From Fragum whitleyi (Eukaryota; Mollusca; Bivalvia; Cardiida; Cardiidae), in assembly GCA_948146395.1 (NCBI GenBank), contig OX411555.1, forward strand, positions 44,739,915 to 44,803,914: a DNA stretch of 64,000 nt, written 5' to 3'. Of the stretch, positions 53,813-64,000 are shown in pieces. The notes beneath the pieces are model-generated. The model did not search any database. It saw only the letters and a list, made by a program, of their open reading frames with translations, and was not told the DNA's origin. Position 1 is the first letter of the stretch. Each line of letters opens with the position of its first letter. Made by a program: the position numbers and the translations under genes.

Positions 53813-54770
53813 GTGACTGTCCTGGCATAATGATAATAAAAACGCACAAACCAAATTGATCGGCGCAATGAATACTGTCAATAAGTATGCTATTAACTAC
53901 CGAATTGATTTCTGTTTGGTAAAGGGTTAAATAATAAGGGTAAGATAAGATTTACTTTGTAAAAGATACCTTAGAGCTGATAAGCCCATTGAGTGGCAGA
54001 TGAAAACAGGTAGCAGTATTCACTATGCCGCTGAAACTATTTAGTATAATGAATGTCACTTTGTTTTAGTGCATGTCTGTTTATCGATAGAGAAACACCC
54101 GTGTTTATTGTTGTTTGCATTTTCTAGTTGAGACCAGTCTTATTGGAATCAGTACACAGGAATATACAATAAACAGAAGGTATGTACGTTGAGTTTCTCT
54201 TGCGCAGACATTTCACATGATAAAATGACTAAATTTGCAGAGACATTTTGAAAGTATATATAATTGTGACAAGGTAAATAATAACACATTCGCAGCGAAA
54301 GGCGGTTCTTTATGAATCTAATGCAAGATGCTTAATTTTCTCGACTGGACGAGTCCGATAGAATAATAAATGTGTTATGTAATGTATAAATACAAGGATG
54401 CGAGTTAACAATCGTACCACGCTTAGTACCCAAGAGTACGCTAGTACGCTTACGATTATAAAAAATATTTTGTGGGAAAGTGCATGAGTGTTAATTTGAT
54501 TCTCTTAAACGAATTTGTTAGAAGGCCGTGTTGAAAATAAGCCTTGTTGTCTTAACATGTTACCTTCTTTAAATAAAGTTATTATTATTATTATTATACC
54601 ACAATACGAAAAAAAACAAATCGTCAGACACCCTAAAGGTGGCGCCCTTGTTTTTTGCTTAAATTATATGTCAAAACCATTTAGTTGTTTTCAATGCCTA
54701 TGCTATATTCACGAGAGTAAGATGCGACAAGTAATAAAATATAAAAGGTATTGAATAGGTGGTTCGGTTG
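53813..54770. other. AT-rich stretch, no supported gene
   Basis: Includes AGTACGCTAGTACGCTTACG (54437-54456), like the array at 38.8 kb, and a short TTA repeat at 54581-54596. Confidence 0.45.
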
Positions 54771-54774
54771 AATA

Positions 54775-55830
54775 TTTTCTTATTTTAGATGATGAGTTTA
54801 TTTGTTATTTTATGATATGATCTGGATTTTCGGAATAAATCGACAAACTTCTCCCAATTCGTTGTTTAAAATTTTTGGCTCATTATTTGATTAAACGCCA
54901 TGTGTTAAATGAAATCATCACATTACCGTGAGTGTGACGTCATTTTCACACAAGTATCCCTTTCACACGTTTACCTCATCTGCATAGTTATTGTACTACT
55001 TTAAGATAGCAATGGACACATGGCGTCATTTTTTTCGCCCAATGAATTTTTTTCTTGCTCTTGTTGTAGATTTACATTGTGTAGTCATTATATCAAAATT
55101 TGAAGGTACCTTTCCATGCTCGTTTTCATGCTAGAGTTATCTGCCCTTGGGTGGTATTGGCCATTTTTCAGAAAAACAGTTTTACTCGTTTTAGGTCTAG
55201 TATAAACTCAGTACCAGCTTATAACTATAAAACACATACATTTTGATAGACCTTATACATATACACAATGGACGTTGCCAATAAAATCCCTCTTTGTTCA
55301 ATTGTATTTGCATATTTTGCCTTCAAAAATTAAAATGCACGAATTTTTGTAATTTTACGGGGTAAAAATGCAACAAAAACCTATTTTTTAAAGAAATTAC
55401 TCAATGAAATTTTCTTAATTTCCAATATGTTTAAAACCCATATTTTTCCTTTATTTGTTAAAAAAAATCAGCATACCTTTCCATGCAAATAAGAAAGTTT
55501 TCGTTATTTTAAAGTGACCCCTCCTGTTTAAATGACGCTTTTAACACATTTTTATTGTTAAATTTAATGATCCAGTCATTCAATTGATATCAAATGTTGA
55601 AAAGAAGCTAAGTTATGAAATTTTACCATCATTATTCTAAGTTATTTTCATAAGCAGAATCTTACGAAAACTGATATTTTTTAAACAACGCGCAAAAAGA
55701 GCCGTAAAATAAACGTAAACCCACTTCCGGTTTATAGAGTAGGGAGGCCGCTGTCCATTGCCATCTTAATAACACCCGCATAACATCAAAAATTTGACTC
55801 CGGCGACATAGGTCTAAAATTCTTATATTA
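54775..55830 (+). repeat. Dispersed repeat R1 split by a TTAA-flanked element
   Basis: CATCTGCATAGTTATTGTAC (left) and AATAACACCCGCATAACATC, GACTCCGGCGACATAGGTC (right) are the two halves of R1; they abut in 18480-18560. Confidence 0.7.
55005..55765. mobile_element. TTAA-flanked element (piggyBac-like MITE), 761 bp
   Basis: GATAGCAATGGACACATGGC left and GATGGCAATGGACAGCGGCC inverted right share GATRGCAATGGACA. TTAA is present immediately outside both ends (55001-55004, 55766-55769), the mark of piggyBac-type insertion. The uninterrupted R1 copy supports the insertion point. No transposase is readable. Confidence 0.78.
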
Positions 55831-55934
55831 CAATCTATGCAATGTTATGAGTTTCCAGGGGAACATTCTTAGTAAAAAAATGCTTTGCTTTTCTTTTTTT
55901 CTGTTTCTTCCTCTGTTATTTTATCACAATAATC

Positions 55935-56071
55935 TGCCCTGCGTTCAGGATTGCAAAATGGTGCAAGCTGTTTTCCAGTTATACCCCGCTTTGCACGAAC
56001 ACTTTCGTGCAAAGCGGGGAATAATTGGGAAACTGTTTAGACTGTTTTGTCATCCTGAACGCTGGGCTGAT
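55935..56071. mobile_element. Foldback, CCCTGCGTTCAGGAT ends, perfect 16-bp central stem
   Basis: CTGCCCTGCGTTCAGGATTG...TTCCAGTTATACCCCGCTTT pairs with its inverted partner CAGCCCAGCGTTCAGGATGA...TTCCCAATTATTCCCCGCTT. The centre CCCCGCTTTGCACGAA-CACT-mirror (55984-56020) is perfect. Relatives: 57541-57668 and 37375-37465. Confidence 0.85.
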
Positions 56072-56636
56072 ACTGTATATCAATGCCTATACCATATCCG
56101 CCAGCCTTGGTGAGTTTTCCCAGAAGAGATCAAAAATTGATTTCACAGCTCAATTTATGCAATATGACTGGTTTACGAGGGAATATCAATAGTCGTAAAA
56201 GGCCATGTTTCTAGTGGATCGATTAATCCTGTCTGTGCTAGCAATTTTTCATTCAATTTAGTCAACGCTTATCCCCATCAACGCACCATTTTTCTAACAA
56301 ATTATTTGGCTGCTATTCAGAAGTCGTAGAGCTATCTTTCCTTTATCCGATATATGTATAGGAACGCTGAACATTTATAGAAGAATAAATCGTTAGTTCT
56401 TCTCATGTTGAACACAAAGCTTTGGTAGACAGTAGAGGCTAAGAATAGACACGCACTCCGATCTTAGCCTTCACAGACGGATTTTTGAGGGAAAAACTTG
56501 AGCAAATGTACAAAAAAATGTGAAATATAATAAAAGAAATTTATTCATCTGAAATAAAGCTAAGATCAACAGGTTAAGGGATAATAATCACAACATTCAA
56601 GCCATCTAGCTTATCCATATGAATCCTTAGAAATAT

Positions 56637-56893
56637 GACACGTCACGCGAAAAGGGACCATGTATTAGTGCGTAAAGTGTCGACCCTTGTTAGACTACGC
56701 GGACTACGCAGACTGACTAGGGTAGAAACTTTTGGTACTTTACTTATTTTCTGAATCTAGATTGATCAATCAACCTTCCCGTGAAAGAATTTTTTGAAAT
56801 CCGACTTCTAATTGACCTCTTCTAGTACCAATCTCTTTTTCAAAAATTTATTTCAATGGTTTCCTAGTTGGTCCTCTTTTGCGTGACGTCTCA
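56637..56893. mobile_element. GACCCGTCA-family MITE, opposite orientation
   Basis: GACACGTCACGCGAAAAGGG left, GAGACGTCACGCAAAAGAGG inverted right; inner CGACCCTTGTTAGACTACGC. Confidence 0.85.
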
Positions 56894-56899
56894 GTAATA

Positions 56900-57535
56900 C
56901 TTCAGAGTTGTGAGCAATAAATCTTTCTGATTATAAATCATAAAAGAAACATATACATGTAGTAAAGCTGACTGGCGTCTGCTAAATTGTTGCAGACGAA
57001 CTTGTTCCAGGATAAATGCAGAATTTTATGTCGTCTGCATAATTTTAATCGCTTTATTCCACTAGCTTTTCGATCCTTTACTAGTTTTAGACCTCCCCTA
57101 GTTTCAGGATACAAACCCTTTTGTGGATGTTTCAGAATTTAAATGTTGAAGCGGAAATGATTGCTAAAAGTTACATTAAGCGAACTATTTTACCTTGAAC
57201 GCCCGGCATTCCGAAGTTGAAAATGACAAAAATGTTTGTTAATTGATAAATAAAAAGAAGCCAAATAAATAAACTACAATACTAAAGTAACTTAGCGACA
57301 ATCATTTTTTCGTATTGAGAACAGCTAATTTTAGATTTTACAAGTATTATAACCTTTTGAATCCAAATGAATGTAAATAGAAGAGAGAGTGCTTTCTACG
57401 TAGATAAGGATCGGGTAAGCTAACGTGGCTGAGAAATGGGAAGCTAAATTTTAAAAAGACTTTAAGCCATCGTTTAATTAGAGGTAACTCGTGAAAATAG
57501 TTCAAAAAAGTATATAACAATAATTTCCAAATTTA
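56900..57535. other. AT-rich stretch, no supported gene
   Basis: No inverted ends, tandem repeat or splice-bounded exon noticed. Confidence 0.4.
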
Positions 57536-57540
57536 TAAAC

Positions 57541-57668
57541 CTGCTCTGTGATCAGGATGTAAAAACGCTTCGCGAGCGCTATGAGATGATACCCCGCTTT
57601 GCACTTGCACATACAAGGTATCATTTCGAAAGCGCTTCGCTAACGCTTTCATCCTGAACGCAGGACAG
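57541..57668. mobile_element. Foldback, CGCTTTGCACTTGCAC type
   Basis: CTGCTCTGTGATCAGGATGT, AACGCTTCGCGAGCGCTATG and CCCCGCTTTGCAC face GGTATCATTTCGAAAGCGCT and TCATCCTGAACGCAGGACAG. Confidence 0.75.
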
Positions 57669-57852
57669 ATTTGACAAAGGGGCAGGTAACAAGATTATAT
57701 TACTGTGGTTCAATTTTGTTATTTACATTATCTACACTAAAAGTTGTAAACTCTTTGCCTGAACGCCATGTTGAATTTTTGGTAACTAACCGATTCCCCA
57801 GATCCATGATTTCTGTTGAAAGATGAATTAGTAAAGCGTATTCCTTTTCATT

Positions 57853-58112
57853 CAAAGGCCTCCGTTAAAGCTCAGTTGGTACTGCGTCGGACTGTCAATC
57901 TAGGTTCGCTCCCCGACGATGGCACTCATCTTTTCTGACTTTTTGTGTCCCATCAAAGGGTTGAATATCGTAGATCTATGTGTAATAGTAGTTGGCGGCT
58001 AGGAAAGGATGAAATGGAAATACCAGAAAACCATTGTTAGGTGCTCCAGCCGCCGCGAATAACTTAAAGACTGTTGAAAGCGGCGTTAAACCCCATTTAA
58101 TCAATCAATCAA
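57853..58112 (+). mobile_element. SINE, full length with tRNA-like head, 11-bp target duplication
   Basis: Head: TAAAGCTCAGTTGGTACTGC (A box) and CAATCTAGGTTCGCTCCCCG (B box). Body: AATATCGTAGATCTATGTG, GGTGCTCCAGCCGCCGCG. 3' end: GAAAGCGGCGTTAAACCCCA and (AATC)n. TCCTTTTCATT (57842-57852) and TCCTTTTTATT (58113-58123) flank it. This is the only full-length copy of the family here. Confidence 0.9.
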
Positions 58113-58420
58113 TCCTTTTTATTGAAAAGTCAGGGTGGGGATTTCTATTAAACATCTAGGTATCTCTTGTATATTCTTTATGACAATATTTGTCATTGTT
58201 TTTTAAAAAAGGTTCCAATGGTTTCTAAATACGATCATTTTCACTGATTTATAATAAAAGTCCCTATGATGTCCGAGAAGCGAATTGCTTTAACAACTTC
58301 AATTTTAACATTCGTAAATAAATGCATTGTTTTATCTTACGACAGTCTCATTCATTTAAGCTTTTGCTACGACGATGGTTTCTCATCCTTTTATTGCTGT
58401 CAAAATTATCATTATTATAA

Positions 58421-58850
58421 CAGTAAATAACATAGTAAAATTTGCAAATTGAATGAATTTTGAAATATTTTGAACTGATTTGAATGAATGTGATGTGAGT
58501 TTTGAGTTAAAATAAAGGGAGGTAATCCAATATCGCTAATTGTATTCAGGATGAACAACATTTATTACCTACGTTTAATAAGATATGCATACAAATTCTA
58601 TCAATAGCTTCCTATTTCTTCAAGAACATATCGGACGCCTATAATTTGATTTATGTCATTGAAGTCACGATTTTACTAGCCATATTTATTTTGAAAGTAG
58701 TTGCTGGTTTTATCTTTATAAGTGATTTTGGAGCGTTTTTGAATGGGTTGAGTGAGTGCTTGGAATGAATGAAAGGAGCGATGGGTGAGCGTTGAATCTG
58801 TTTTTTTTTCTTATTTATTATGAATGTCAATTTCAAAATAAAACTAACTG
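58421..58850 (-). mobile_element. CAGTTAAC-family MITE, near-complete (430 bp)
   Basis: CAGTAAATAACATAGTAAAA left; CAGTTAGTTTTATTTTGAAA inverted right, TA after the right end (58851-58852). GGGAGGTAATCCAATATCGC and GAAGTCACGATTTTACTAGC retained. Confidence 0.85.
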
Positions 58851-58852
58851 TA

Positions 58853-60120
58853 TTACTATATACTGTACACCCTCGGTAATATACTCGCTGTTACTGTTAT
58901 TGAAAATTTTGTAGAATAAATATAGAGTAGATATTGGTGTGAAAAACGCTGCCTATGAAAGGATAAATATCAAGTACTTTAGAAATTCTGAGTAATTAAT
59001 GAAATATGCGATCGTTTGTATGATAACGGGATGAATAAGGACAGATTTTCTGTCAATGACAAGCTTCAATTATATGAGCTTGTTTGACCTGTTTTATAAA
59101 GCTTTAGTAGATACACAATTTCTTTTAATTGTGTCAAGTAGTAGTAACAACAAAAACAAAAACAACAACATAAAAACTTTATCGCCCTTCTCTTTATCTC
59201 TGGTAAAACTCATGGATATGTTCAATGGATTTGAATGGCTAATGTCAAATTGTCAAACAAGAAGGGTAACCCATTATATGTATGTGGTTCAATGTAGTCA
59301 AGAACATTTATTTGCGAAAAACTCTAAGCTGACAAACGAAAAGTACGTTTCCAAGACATAAAGTGTCATAGGAAGCTCACGTGCATCAATTTCCACCATA
59401 TATAGACAGGCTGCCAAAATAGTAATGTGTAAAAACGTCTAAGTGTTTTAGTGTATTTTGTTTTATAGAGTTGTTGAATTCAGCATATTTGAGAAATTGC
59501 CTGGCAACGATTCTAAACAGTGTGTAATGGAACTCTATTAATATATATGAATCATTTACAAAATATTCCAGGGCTTCAGACTAACAGTGTTGCATCCCAT
59601 TTCCCTTGCCGCTATATTATCATTCATTTTTCGATTTAACTGTGTTATGTTTTCTTTGTTTTACAATAAAAAAGGTTCGGTTGCGTTATTATTTTGATTG
59701 TATTATGGTCTTTTATTCCAAAATGCACAAAGCCGTTAATATCCTTGACAGGCATTAAAAACTAACTAGCTAGGCCAGATCCTTAGAGAAGAATGGTCTG
59801 TTATTCCCCAAAGAGTAAACCATAACTTGACATGCAGAGGCGCTGTCAGGCTATTATTGACAGTGCCGGCTCTCATACTCGTTATTGAACGAAATGCAAT
59901 TGAAAGAACACCTTTTCAGACCAAATTCGATTTTTTTCGATTTTCAATAAAACAGACCAATTTCTAGGGTTTCTCTGTTTGATCTACATTTAAAGTCTTC
60001 TTATCATTAAAAATCTTTTTTTTTTCTTCTTAAAATTTGATTAACTGATAACAATCGACCATTTTCCAACATTCTTATAATCAAATTTCATTTTTTCCTG
60101 AAATTAAAGTATTTAAACGT
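58853..60120. other. AT-rich stretch, no supported gene
   Basis: A 101-codon plus frame (59056-59361) has no domain, start context or splice support. No repeats recognised. Confidence 0.4.
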
Positions 60121-60126
60121 TTTGGT

Positions 60127-60347
60127 GCTTGTCAATTTCACGATGTTTTAACTGTATATAATGATTTGGTCACTTTGAATGAAGTCTTTGATTTTTTCGA
60201 AAGATTTCGAAGCTTTTTGAACGATTTTGGAGCGTCGGTTTTGAGTGGTTGGAACGGGCTATTTCAATGAAGGACTGGATCGCTTAATCGAGCGTTTAAG
60301 AATGGTTTTAATCGAGGTACACTGAATGTTCATTTCACGAAGTTATT
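60127..60347. mobile_element. Two CAGTTAAC-family MITE ends, rearranged
   Basis: CTTGTCAATTTCACGATG TTTTAACTGTA (60129-60155) is a right end in plus orientation. It is followed by the opposite end in minus orientation (GATTTTGGAGCG, GGTTTTAATCGAGG, ATTTCACGAAGTTATTAACT). The middle is missing. Confidence 0.65.
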
Positions 60348-60783
60348 AACTATACGCCTTTACAAGAAATGTGGCTTCTTTAATTCTGTATTTATAAACT
60401 ACATTCAGGAAAATATACCGAATATCATTCACAGATGTTGAAAAAAAAAAAATCATCAACGTAGCCCGACTTTAAGGAGCTTTGACTGACTTATCAAAGT
60501 ACCTCGCTAGTTATTATTTTGCGAAGTATGGTAGCAACATTTGAAGGGTGGTGCTCACTGAATTTCCAACATTTTGCAATGAAATGTAAGGCAATTTTTA
60601 ATGCAATGACTTAAATTTAGACACTAACATTGGAAGAAAACAATACTTATGAGGACAGGTAAAAATACTTAAACTGAGTTTTTCGATTCTCTAGTCCATC
60701 AGTGTATTCTCTAAACGCAAAGCGAGTTGTACATTGTGTCGGTAAAATTTGCCACAAGCATCAACAGAGACTACTTAATGCCT

Positions 60784-61020
60784 GGGCCTGTGCGGAAGAC
60801 TTCCAACAATTTCAAATATGCGCAAAGCAAAGACTCTGACCAGCTTGTGCATCCGCACCGTCGGACCAGAGTCTTCCCTTCGCGCTTTGTAGATGGATAA
60901 GGTCTCAAGGTATCAATAGACCATTAGGTAATTTTCTATTTTTAGTATGTGGCTGTCTACGCTACCAAATGTCTGTACCTCACTTATATTTCAAATTGTT
61001 GGAAATGTCACTAACAGACT
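60784..61020. mobile_element. GAGCCTGTGCGTGA-family MITE, copy 4, opposite orientation
   Basis: GGGCCTGTGCGGAAGACTTC, CAAAGACTCTGACCAGCTTG, CTTTGTAGATGGATAAGG and, at the far end, TTTCAAATTGTTGGAAATGT. Confidence 0.75.
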
Positions 61021-61311
61021 CTCTTTCTGTTGAGCGTTTCCGTATAGACTAAAGTTTGAGTAAAGTTTTATGAGAGATTTCGTCCTCTTATCAATCTTTA
61101 TAGGCCCCCTCGGAAGGTTGCGTGTTATCAAAATATAGGTCGAATAATAAGCCATTTTATATGCCTTAATAATCAAGATTATGTCGGTTTAGATAAGATA
61201 TGACAGTTCGTTATCCCGGGATCTTGATTCTGTGGAAAGATCTATCTAACGACTTGGAAAGCTATACAGACAAGACAGTCCGCAGGCGAACGAAATGTCC
61301 AAAGCCGTTAC

Positions 61312-61500
61312 TTGAATAAACATCCAGTCAGAAAAAATATATATCTTGCAGTTTTCATATTAAAAGAAAAAAATAAATCACATCATATTGCGAAAGTCAA
61401 GAACCGTCAAAGCAACGATCAATCGGCTAAGTCCGCCTTGCCATACGTTCAAGTTGAAGTGGTTCGTGTAACGTTTAAAAATGGTATCCTGCTTTGAACG
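61312..61500 (+). pseudogene. Coding-like fragment, unknown
   Basis: A plus frame ends AKVKNRQSNDQSAKSALPYV QVEVVRVTFKNGILL before TGA. The last third has coding-like composition. The string PYVQVEVVRV resembles PAVQVQVDRV in the loop of the cytokine-like gene, but over only about ten residues, which chance could give. No splice signals were recognised. Confidence 0.15.
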
Positions 61501-61546
61501 TGTACTCACTTTTTTAACGCCAAGCAAGCAAAATTGTATCATGAAC

Positions 61547-61896
61547 CAGTGGCGGATCCAGTAGGGTTCTGGGGTATAAACGAAACCCCTCTGAAACCTA
61601 CTGATTTATATTCATGCGGAATTTCAGTTTACCCATTCGGCGAATCACGATATATTAATTTAGGCAGACAGTAAAGACTAAGATCAGCCCGCAGTTCTGC
61701 AGTCTGGTCTTAGCATATACTGTCTTTCGTCTTCTTGATCTTGAGGCAGACTCGTTAATATGTCCAAAAAAAAAAAGGAAATTTGTTCAAACAAAATTTA
61801 AATTCAACAGAAAAAAAGTAAATAGTGATCTTCCAGGAAAATGACCCCCTATTTGTATGTGCGAACCTCTTTATAGAAATCCTCGATTCGCCACTG
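61547..61896. mobile_element. CAGTGGCGGATC element (hAT-like ends), 350 bp
   Basis: CAGTGGCGGATCCAGTAGGG left and CAGTGGCGAATCGAGGATTT inverted right. An H2 palindrome (AGACTAAGATCAGCCCGCAG, CTGCAGTCTGGTCTTAG) lies inside. No 8-bp target duplication is visible, so the class is tentative. Confidence 0.65.
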
Positions 61897-62019
61897 AGGA
61901 CGCAGGACAGGGCTATCCAGTTATTGTTGTTGTTGTTGTCGATGTTGTTGTTTACAATATGATCCCTTGTCGTATACTTTTGTTATCGTATTATTCCGAT
62001 TTGGAGGTATGTGTATTGT

Positions 62020-62380
62020 TTGATCGCTCACTCAGTGATCCATTCTTTCATTCAAGACACTCACTCACACCATTCAAAAAACGCTCCAAAACCGCTACAA
62101 AGTAAGATCAACAACTACAATCAGAATAAATTCCCTACTAATAGTGCATGATTTCATGAACTTTATTTAATTTGGAAGCGTCTGATTGGTTTATAAAGAG
62201 ATAGAAAGCTATTTAAATCACCTTAATGTAATAGATAATAGCGTTTTTTGTTCCTCTCAAAAATATAGCGATAACGTATTAATCCCATTTTATTCCATTC
62301 AATACTCGCTCCACACTCTTGTTTAGGATCATTCAGAAATAATTTCAAAATCATTCACCCTGTCAATTATACGATGTTGT
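62020..62380 (+). mobile_element. CAGTTAAC-family MITE, left end lost
   Basis: GATCGCTCACTCAGTGATCC, CGTCTGATTGGTTTATAAAG, AATACTCGCTCCACACTC and CACCCTGTCAATTATACGAT; the terminal TTAACTG is replaced by TTTCCTG. Confidence 0.7.
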
Positions 62381-62384
62381 TTCC

Positions 62385-62583
62385 TGAAGCAGCAATCCCC
62401 TTCTTGCATGACTTAAACATTATAACGGATAATGCTATCAGAGAACCCCGTAAGGCCTCTAGGGACCTCTTGCCCCATATATCTTTATCAAAACTTGGAA
62501 GATCCATCCAGCTGGTACAAATCAAACTGTACACAGCTCAACTTTGTTATTTCCTAGCTACAGGTGATTATAAACAACTATAA
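62385..62583 (+). CDS. Candidate exon, unknown product
   Basis: Plus frame FPEAAIPFLHDLNIITDNAI, REPRKASRDLLPHISLSKLG, RSIQLVQIKLYTAQLCYFLA, TGDYKQL then TAA. Composition is coding-like and a TTGTTTCCTGAAGCAG acceptor precedes it. A GTGATT donor (62569) and a TTTTGTTTCAG acceptor (62614) would enclose only 42 bases, short for an animal intron, so this is more likely a terminal exon or a decayed gene. Its last 30 residues could form a helix. No family recognised. Confidence 0.25.
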
Positions 62584-62599
62584 CATTATCCTCATTTTG

Positions 62600-63380
62600 T
62601 TTCAGATCAAAATACACCGAGATGTATTACAAGAAAATCTGAACATTTGCCAGAATTATGGGTTTGCGGTTCGTTCCGCCTTCTTCGAACATGATTGGAA
62701 TTTTTCCTGTTTATTCTGTTGAAAGGGATACCATTGTGCAAAGAAAACTTTTTAGGATTTGATTGTCAGAGGAGACAGTGATGTACCCGAAACCAAGTGA
62801 TATTCAGTAACACTCTTACGTCTTAATGCTGTAAGTAGTTGTGGAGTTTTTATCATGGTAATTGAGTTATTATGACAGCAAATGCTTATGAAGAAGAACA
62901 TATTTTTGTTTTTTTGTTGTTTTTTTTTTTGCAAAAACTATATCAAATGAAATGTGATATATATAAAGTACTAATGCAAAGTTCGAAAGGTTCTGGGATG
63001 TTGAAATATTGTGAAAATGGTATTTTTTTTAAAAAAAAAAGGTACACCATCATTTTGAACAACTTTTTTTTAAAATTCCGAATCGTATGTATAGAGAAAG
63101 TAAAATAATTGAGGTATATCAAATAAAGTAAAATAAATAGGTTACCCATCGAATATATGTATATTGAATAAACTTGCACATCAACTTCGAAAAATAAAAC
63201 GAAACTGAAAATTAGTTATTATTTAATGTAGTAAAATTCTAAGAAAACGATTTAAAAATAATTATCAATCTGACGATTTCTGTATCTTCATTTTTTTTAT
63301 TATTATTTATTTATTTTCATTTTAGTTGTTCATACCAATGATCTTAAAAAAAAATAACACCAATGGTAACTGAACACCAA
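62600..63380. other. AT-rich stretch with one open downstream frame
   Basis: After the TTTCAG at 62614, a plus frame IKIHRDVLQENLNICQNYGF, AVRSAFFEHDWNFSCLFC runs to TGA (62731) and looks coding-like, but no in-phase partner exon is found. The rest is T- and A-rich. Confidence 0.25.
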
Positions 63381-63384
63381 GAAT

Positions 63385-63750
63385 CAAACATCATTCGGAA
63401 CATCGCTCGGCCATTTCCGTAATCTGGAACATACTTCAGATGTAGATTCTATAAGGCGGATGGATATGTAACAAAATTGTGCATTTTGTTAGCCGGAAGC
63501 AATGTAAGAGAAACTTGTGCATCAAACGGAGACGTATTCTTTAGATTTATATTTTTAAGAGTCTAGTAAAGACTCTAAAGATGAAGCATTTTCAAAAATA
63601 AGACTTTTAAGCCGTTGAATAGGAATGTTTAGAGATTTAAACAAGAAATCGAAGAATTCACAACATTGGCTGAAACGAGTAACGTAAGCGACGTCGAATG
63701 TTCTCACTCAAAATTCGAGGGCCTACGCCATTTAAGTGATCTCATTAAGT
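63385..63750 (-). mobile_element. Foldback element of the 35.8-kb family, third copy
   Basis: CATCATTCGGAACATCGCTC, GGCCATTTCCGTAATCTGG, GTGCATTTTGTTAGCCGGAA, GCGACGTCGAATG and GAGGGCCTACGCCATTTAA match the reverse of 36130-36470. Confidence 0.7.
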
Positions 63751-63754
63751 ATTT

Positions 63755-64000
63755 CAAGTAATACCTGCCTAAAGAAGATGAAAGTGACAAAAGACTTACA
63801 CTTCAAACTTACAAATGTGCAGATTTGCTTTTTAATAAAACAAGAAAAGGTTTGTTTTTTTTTCAAAAATGAATTAAATGCCTTGTACATGCTTATGAAA
63901 CAATTTTCCAAGAAACCAGTTCTTTCACTGAAGGTAATAAAACATTGCTTTCTTTCAAAATTGCAGATTTGCTTTTTCATAAAACAAGAAAAAGTATGTG
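63755..64000. repeat. Short direct repeats CAGATTTGCTTTTT...AACAAGAAAA
   Basis: GCAGATTTGCTTTTTAATAA with AACAAGAAAAGG (63818-63850) and GCAGATTTGCTTTTTCATAA with AACAAGAAAAAG (63963-63997) are spaced about 144 bases apart; the array may continue past the window. Confidence 0.55.

Noticed and set aside
59056..59361. 101-codon plus frame
   Set aside because: AT-rich composition, no domain, no ATG at its start and no splice signals; such lengths arise by chance in DNA this poor in G+C.

Overview
This window is AT-rich (roughly one third G+C by eye), intron-like and dense in repeats. It is animal nuclear DNA, most probably from a bivalve mollusc. Grounds: tRNA-headed SINEs whose 3' end reads AAAGCGGCGTTAAACCCC plus an (AATC)n tail, the dispersed repeat starting TTTAGCTCACCTGAGCAC, many TA-flanked MITEs and foldback elements, decayed LINEs and Tc1-like transposase, long (GA)n/(TC)n/(TTC)n tracts, and metazoan-type splice signals. 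There are no bacterial operons, CRISPR arrays or rRNA genes. The species attribution is inference.

The most important result is a three-exon gene on the minus strand (20160 down to 17357) that can be assembled from splice signals alone. The ATG sits in a strong Kozak context. Exon ends at 19984, 18607-18705 and 17707-17357 are all phase 0, with good GTAAGC/GTAAGT donors and AG acceptors. The predicted product is a 208-residue secreted protein: signal peptide, basic KRNKR site, then four amphipathic helices with two N-glycosylation sequons and one cysteine. That layout matches long-chain helical cytokines of the IL-6/CNTF/cardiotrophin type, which are rarely reported outside vertebrates. The gene model rests on direct reading; the family call is an inference from fold-like pattern. 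Weaker exon candidates lie at 28.58-30.70 kb (minus), 27.6 kb (plus), 51.4 kb (plus) and 61.3-62.6 kb (plus).

Layout. 0-1.2 kb: Tc1-like transposase relic and a truncated SINE with target-site duplication. 1.2-9.9 kb: dispersed repeats, a 334-bp tandem array, hairpin elements, and two MITEs. 11.2-15.7 kb: nested retrotransposons, a plus-strand LINE inserted in a minus-strand LINE, with two MITEs inside the inserted LINE. 17-20.2 kb: cytokine-like gene, its introns loaded with MITEs. 20.3-24.7 kb: MITE cluster. 26.0-26.3 kb: tRNA-derived SINE. 28.2 and 31.9-32.4 kb: long GA/TC microsatellites. 32.5-34.4 and 45.2-47.1 kb: two copies of a ~1.9-kb duplicated repeat block, one carrying a SINE absent from the other. 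35.8-38.0 kb: tandemly duplicated foldback element. 37.9-39.1 and 50.5-51.3 kb: paired dispersed repeat with a (TTC)n core and an ACGTA-rich tail. 44.2-45.2 kb: ~177-bp tandem array. 47-64 kb: more MITEs, SINEs and foldbacks, including an element flanked by TTAA.

At least seventeen loci belong to one MITE family (TA-flanked, CAGTTAACAACATCG ends, internal perfect-style palindrome). Apart from the cytokine-like gene, most coding signal is decayed mobile-element sequence; boundaries given for dispersed repeats come from eye comparison between copies and are approximate unless target-site duplications are quoted.
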